From positions 8,773,475 to 8,837,474 of the forward strand of contig NC_039517.1 of the NCBI RefSeq assembly GCF_003672135.1: a stretch of 64,000 nucleotides of DNA. The letters run 5' to 3'. A program made the position numbers and the translations under genes. Below the pieces are notes generated by a model that worked only from the letters and a program-made list of their open reading frames with translations, did not search any database and was not told the DNA's origin. Position 1 is the first letter of the stretch. The number at the start of each line of letters is the position of its first letter. The stretch is from Ooceraea biroi. Lineage: Eukaryota; Arthropoda; Insecta; Hymenoptera; Formicidae. Below, piece after piece: positions 62,595 through 64,000 of this stretch.

Positions 62595-63854
62595 GAAAGC
62601 AGCCTCCATGTAAACCGACACCGTCGGTGTAATCTCGTCTCCATAAAACTGATCCACATTCGTAACAGACGGTGCCGTAGCTCCGATGCCGTTCAGAGAA
62701 AATTTGTTTTTCCACAGATTTTTCCCGATTTTCACGAATCGTTCGTGCACCGAATGGTCGGAGGAAAAATTGGAATTAACTGCATTCTTCTCAAATTGCA
62801 ATGCCACCGATTTACTCTGCTCGGAAAAAATTCTATAATTCATGTAATTTTTTACATACTTCGAAAACATTAATATTTAGCAGCACGTTACTTGATCGAC
62901 AAAAATTTGCTACATTTTAAAAGCATATGTAATCTCAAATTTCCGAGTTAATTTCAGGCGCATGAAATAGGCTATTATGCAAAGATAACAAGATAAACCG
63001 CGGATAAAATGGGATATACGTTAGATCTCACTTTCATTCTTTTCTTGAAATATTCCTCATACGTCTCAGCAGATAAGGGTCGGATCAGACAGACGCATCT
63101 CCTTCATGTTTCTACGTCTGGCCTTAATTTGTTTCTCGAGATCCATTGTGGCGCCGTTTGCCTAATTTCGCGCGGCTGAAGACTACTAATGACGCTTTTC
63201 ACAAACCGAGGTAGGTACCCACGTCCTTAAACGACTCCTCCCACTAGTTTATCTTGATTGCCCGCGCGGATTCTTCAGCACGTTCCAGAAAAGCCCACTT
63301 GATAAACGTTGACAAGAGGAAAAGGTGGAACGGGCTTTGAACCATTCCACCCCTGTCCGAAAAGAAGAATCACAGGAACAGATGAAAGGGTCTTTTTCTT
63401 TTGCTACTCTCGTAGAAACTGAATTGTATGAATTTAGGTCACCACTTTCTAATGTGACGGAGACTGTATTAATATTGCGAAAACACATGAAACTCTGATG
63501 AAATTTAATAATGATTGTTGTATCTTCGAATAATAAAAATATTTTAATGTATCAAGTTTCCATAATAAAATTATGATTGCGGCAATGTTTTTTACAATTG
63601 CAAATCTCGAAACTAGAAGTAACTAAAACTTTTTATTAATTTGTCAACGAAGCAAACACAAGAGTTCATTCTTGACATTGTTGTAGCGCCAGCTCATTTC
63701 CATCGATTTAAATTACACTTTGAGTTTATCGGCCGTGCTGCGAAATAACGGCGGGCAGGATCGGGGCGTCGATAATAATAGAAAGATGGGTAAAGAGGCC
63801 GTATAAAATTTCCGGTGATATTAGCCACCCGTCGAATTAGCGCTACGAGAAAAT

Positions 63855-64000
63855 GCCCTACTCACTGTCGTTCCCCGGGGAGGGCAGTTAGGGTGAACCC
63901 CGAAAGGGGCACCCTCACGAAGAAGAAGGGCGGGGCCCATACAAAGGGGCCCCGGATCAAAAACCAACCCCTGGGTGGAGTTTGCACCCCGTATATATAC
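63855..64000. other. GC-rich block of consecutive hairpins at the window edge
   Basis: Three hairpins follow one another. First, GCCCT (63855) pairs with AGGGC (63881) around CCCCGGGG. Second, AGGGTG (63890-63895) pairs with CACCCT (63910-63915) and CCCC with GGGG around a GAAA loop. Third, GGGGCCC (63932-63938) pairs with GGGCCCC (63947-63953). The composition differs sharply from the DNA before it. It may be the structured end of a transposable element running out of the window. Confidence 0.45.

Larger units (their letters stand above)
52601..63850. other. Gene-free stretch continuing to the right edge
   Basis: No convincing gene. 52,600-53,060 is a T-rich patch with short hydrophobic frames broken by a stop (near 52816), possibly a relic but not identifiable. 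The open frame 57106-57729 (plus, 207 codons) has no recognisable domain, no good composition and no linked exons. CT repeats lie at 54392-54414 and 61731-61758 and a GAC/GTC repeat at 62563-62594; frames across them encode runs such as RERERE or RRRRRR and are artefacts. Confidence 0.5.

Noticed and set aside
62412..62870. 152-codon open frame on the minus strand with a poly-Arg run
   Set aside because: The run comes from the GAC/GTC repeat; the rest has no recognisable features.

Overview
The window looks like nuclear DNA of a hymenopteran, most likely an ant. Two things point there: a dense, co-oriented tandem array of insect odorant receptor (OR) genes with short introns and GT-AG splicing, and an AT-rich background full of microsatellites, small TIR elements and mariner relics. 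Species cannot be told from the sequence. Layout: (1) 1-36,931 is the OR array, all on the plus strand: the 3' part of one OR (OR-1), ten ORs with complete reading frames after splicing (OR-2 to OR-11) and six decayed OR fragments. (2) 37,701-44,794 is a 22-exon single-copy gene encoding a spatacsin (SPG11) orthologue of 1,797 predicted residues, ending at an AATAAA signal. (3) About 45,000-64,000 is a 19-kb stretch without a convincing gene, with microsatellites and, at the right edge, a GC-rich hairpin block that may be the start of a transposable element. The OR genes share a rigid plan. A first exon of about 0.8 kb is followed by exons of exactly 100, 111 and 156 bp and a last exon of 51 or 54 bp, with intron phases 2, 0, 0, 0. 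OR-9, OR-10 and OR-11 carry one extra phase-0 intron that splits the first exon. Spliced proteins are 402-413 residues, the usual OR length. Such receptors work as ligand-specific subunits with the co-receptor Orco in olfactory neuron dendrites; Orco is not in this window. The array grew by local duplication, and the scars are readable. One 4.2-5.5 kb unit (OR-6, OR-7 and their flanking pseudogenes) was duplicated with breakpoints inside TA microsatellites. A unit of about 3.05 kb holds OR-9, OR-10 and OR-11. A copy of the 3' end of OR-3 lies after OR-4. Insertions help order the events: an internally deleted mariner in the OR-4 lineage, a 263-bp palindromic element before OR-9 whose empty site survives before OR-10 and OR-11, and a 357-bp element full of GTCGAC sites. 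I found no exotic new gene system. The most interesting signals are these duplication mechanics, the extra intron flanked by AGGT, patches of concentrated change between OR-9 and OR-10, and a stop-free 84-bp intron in the spatacsin gene.
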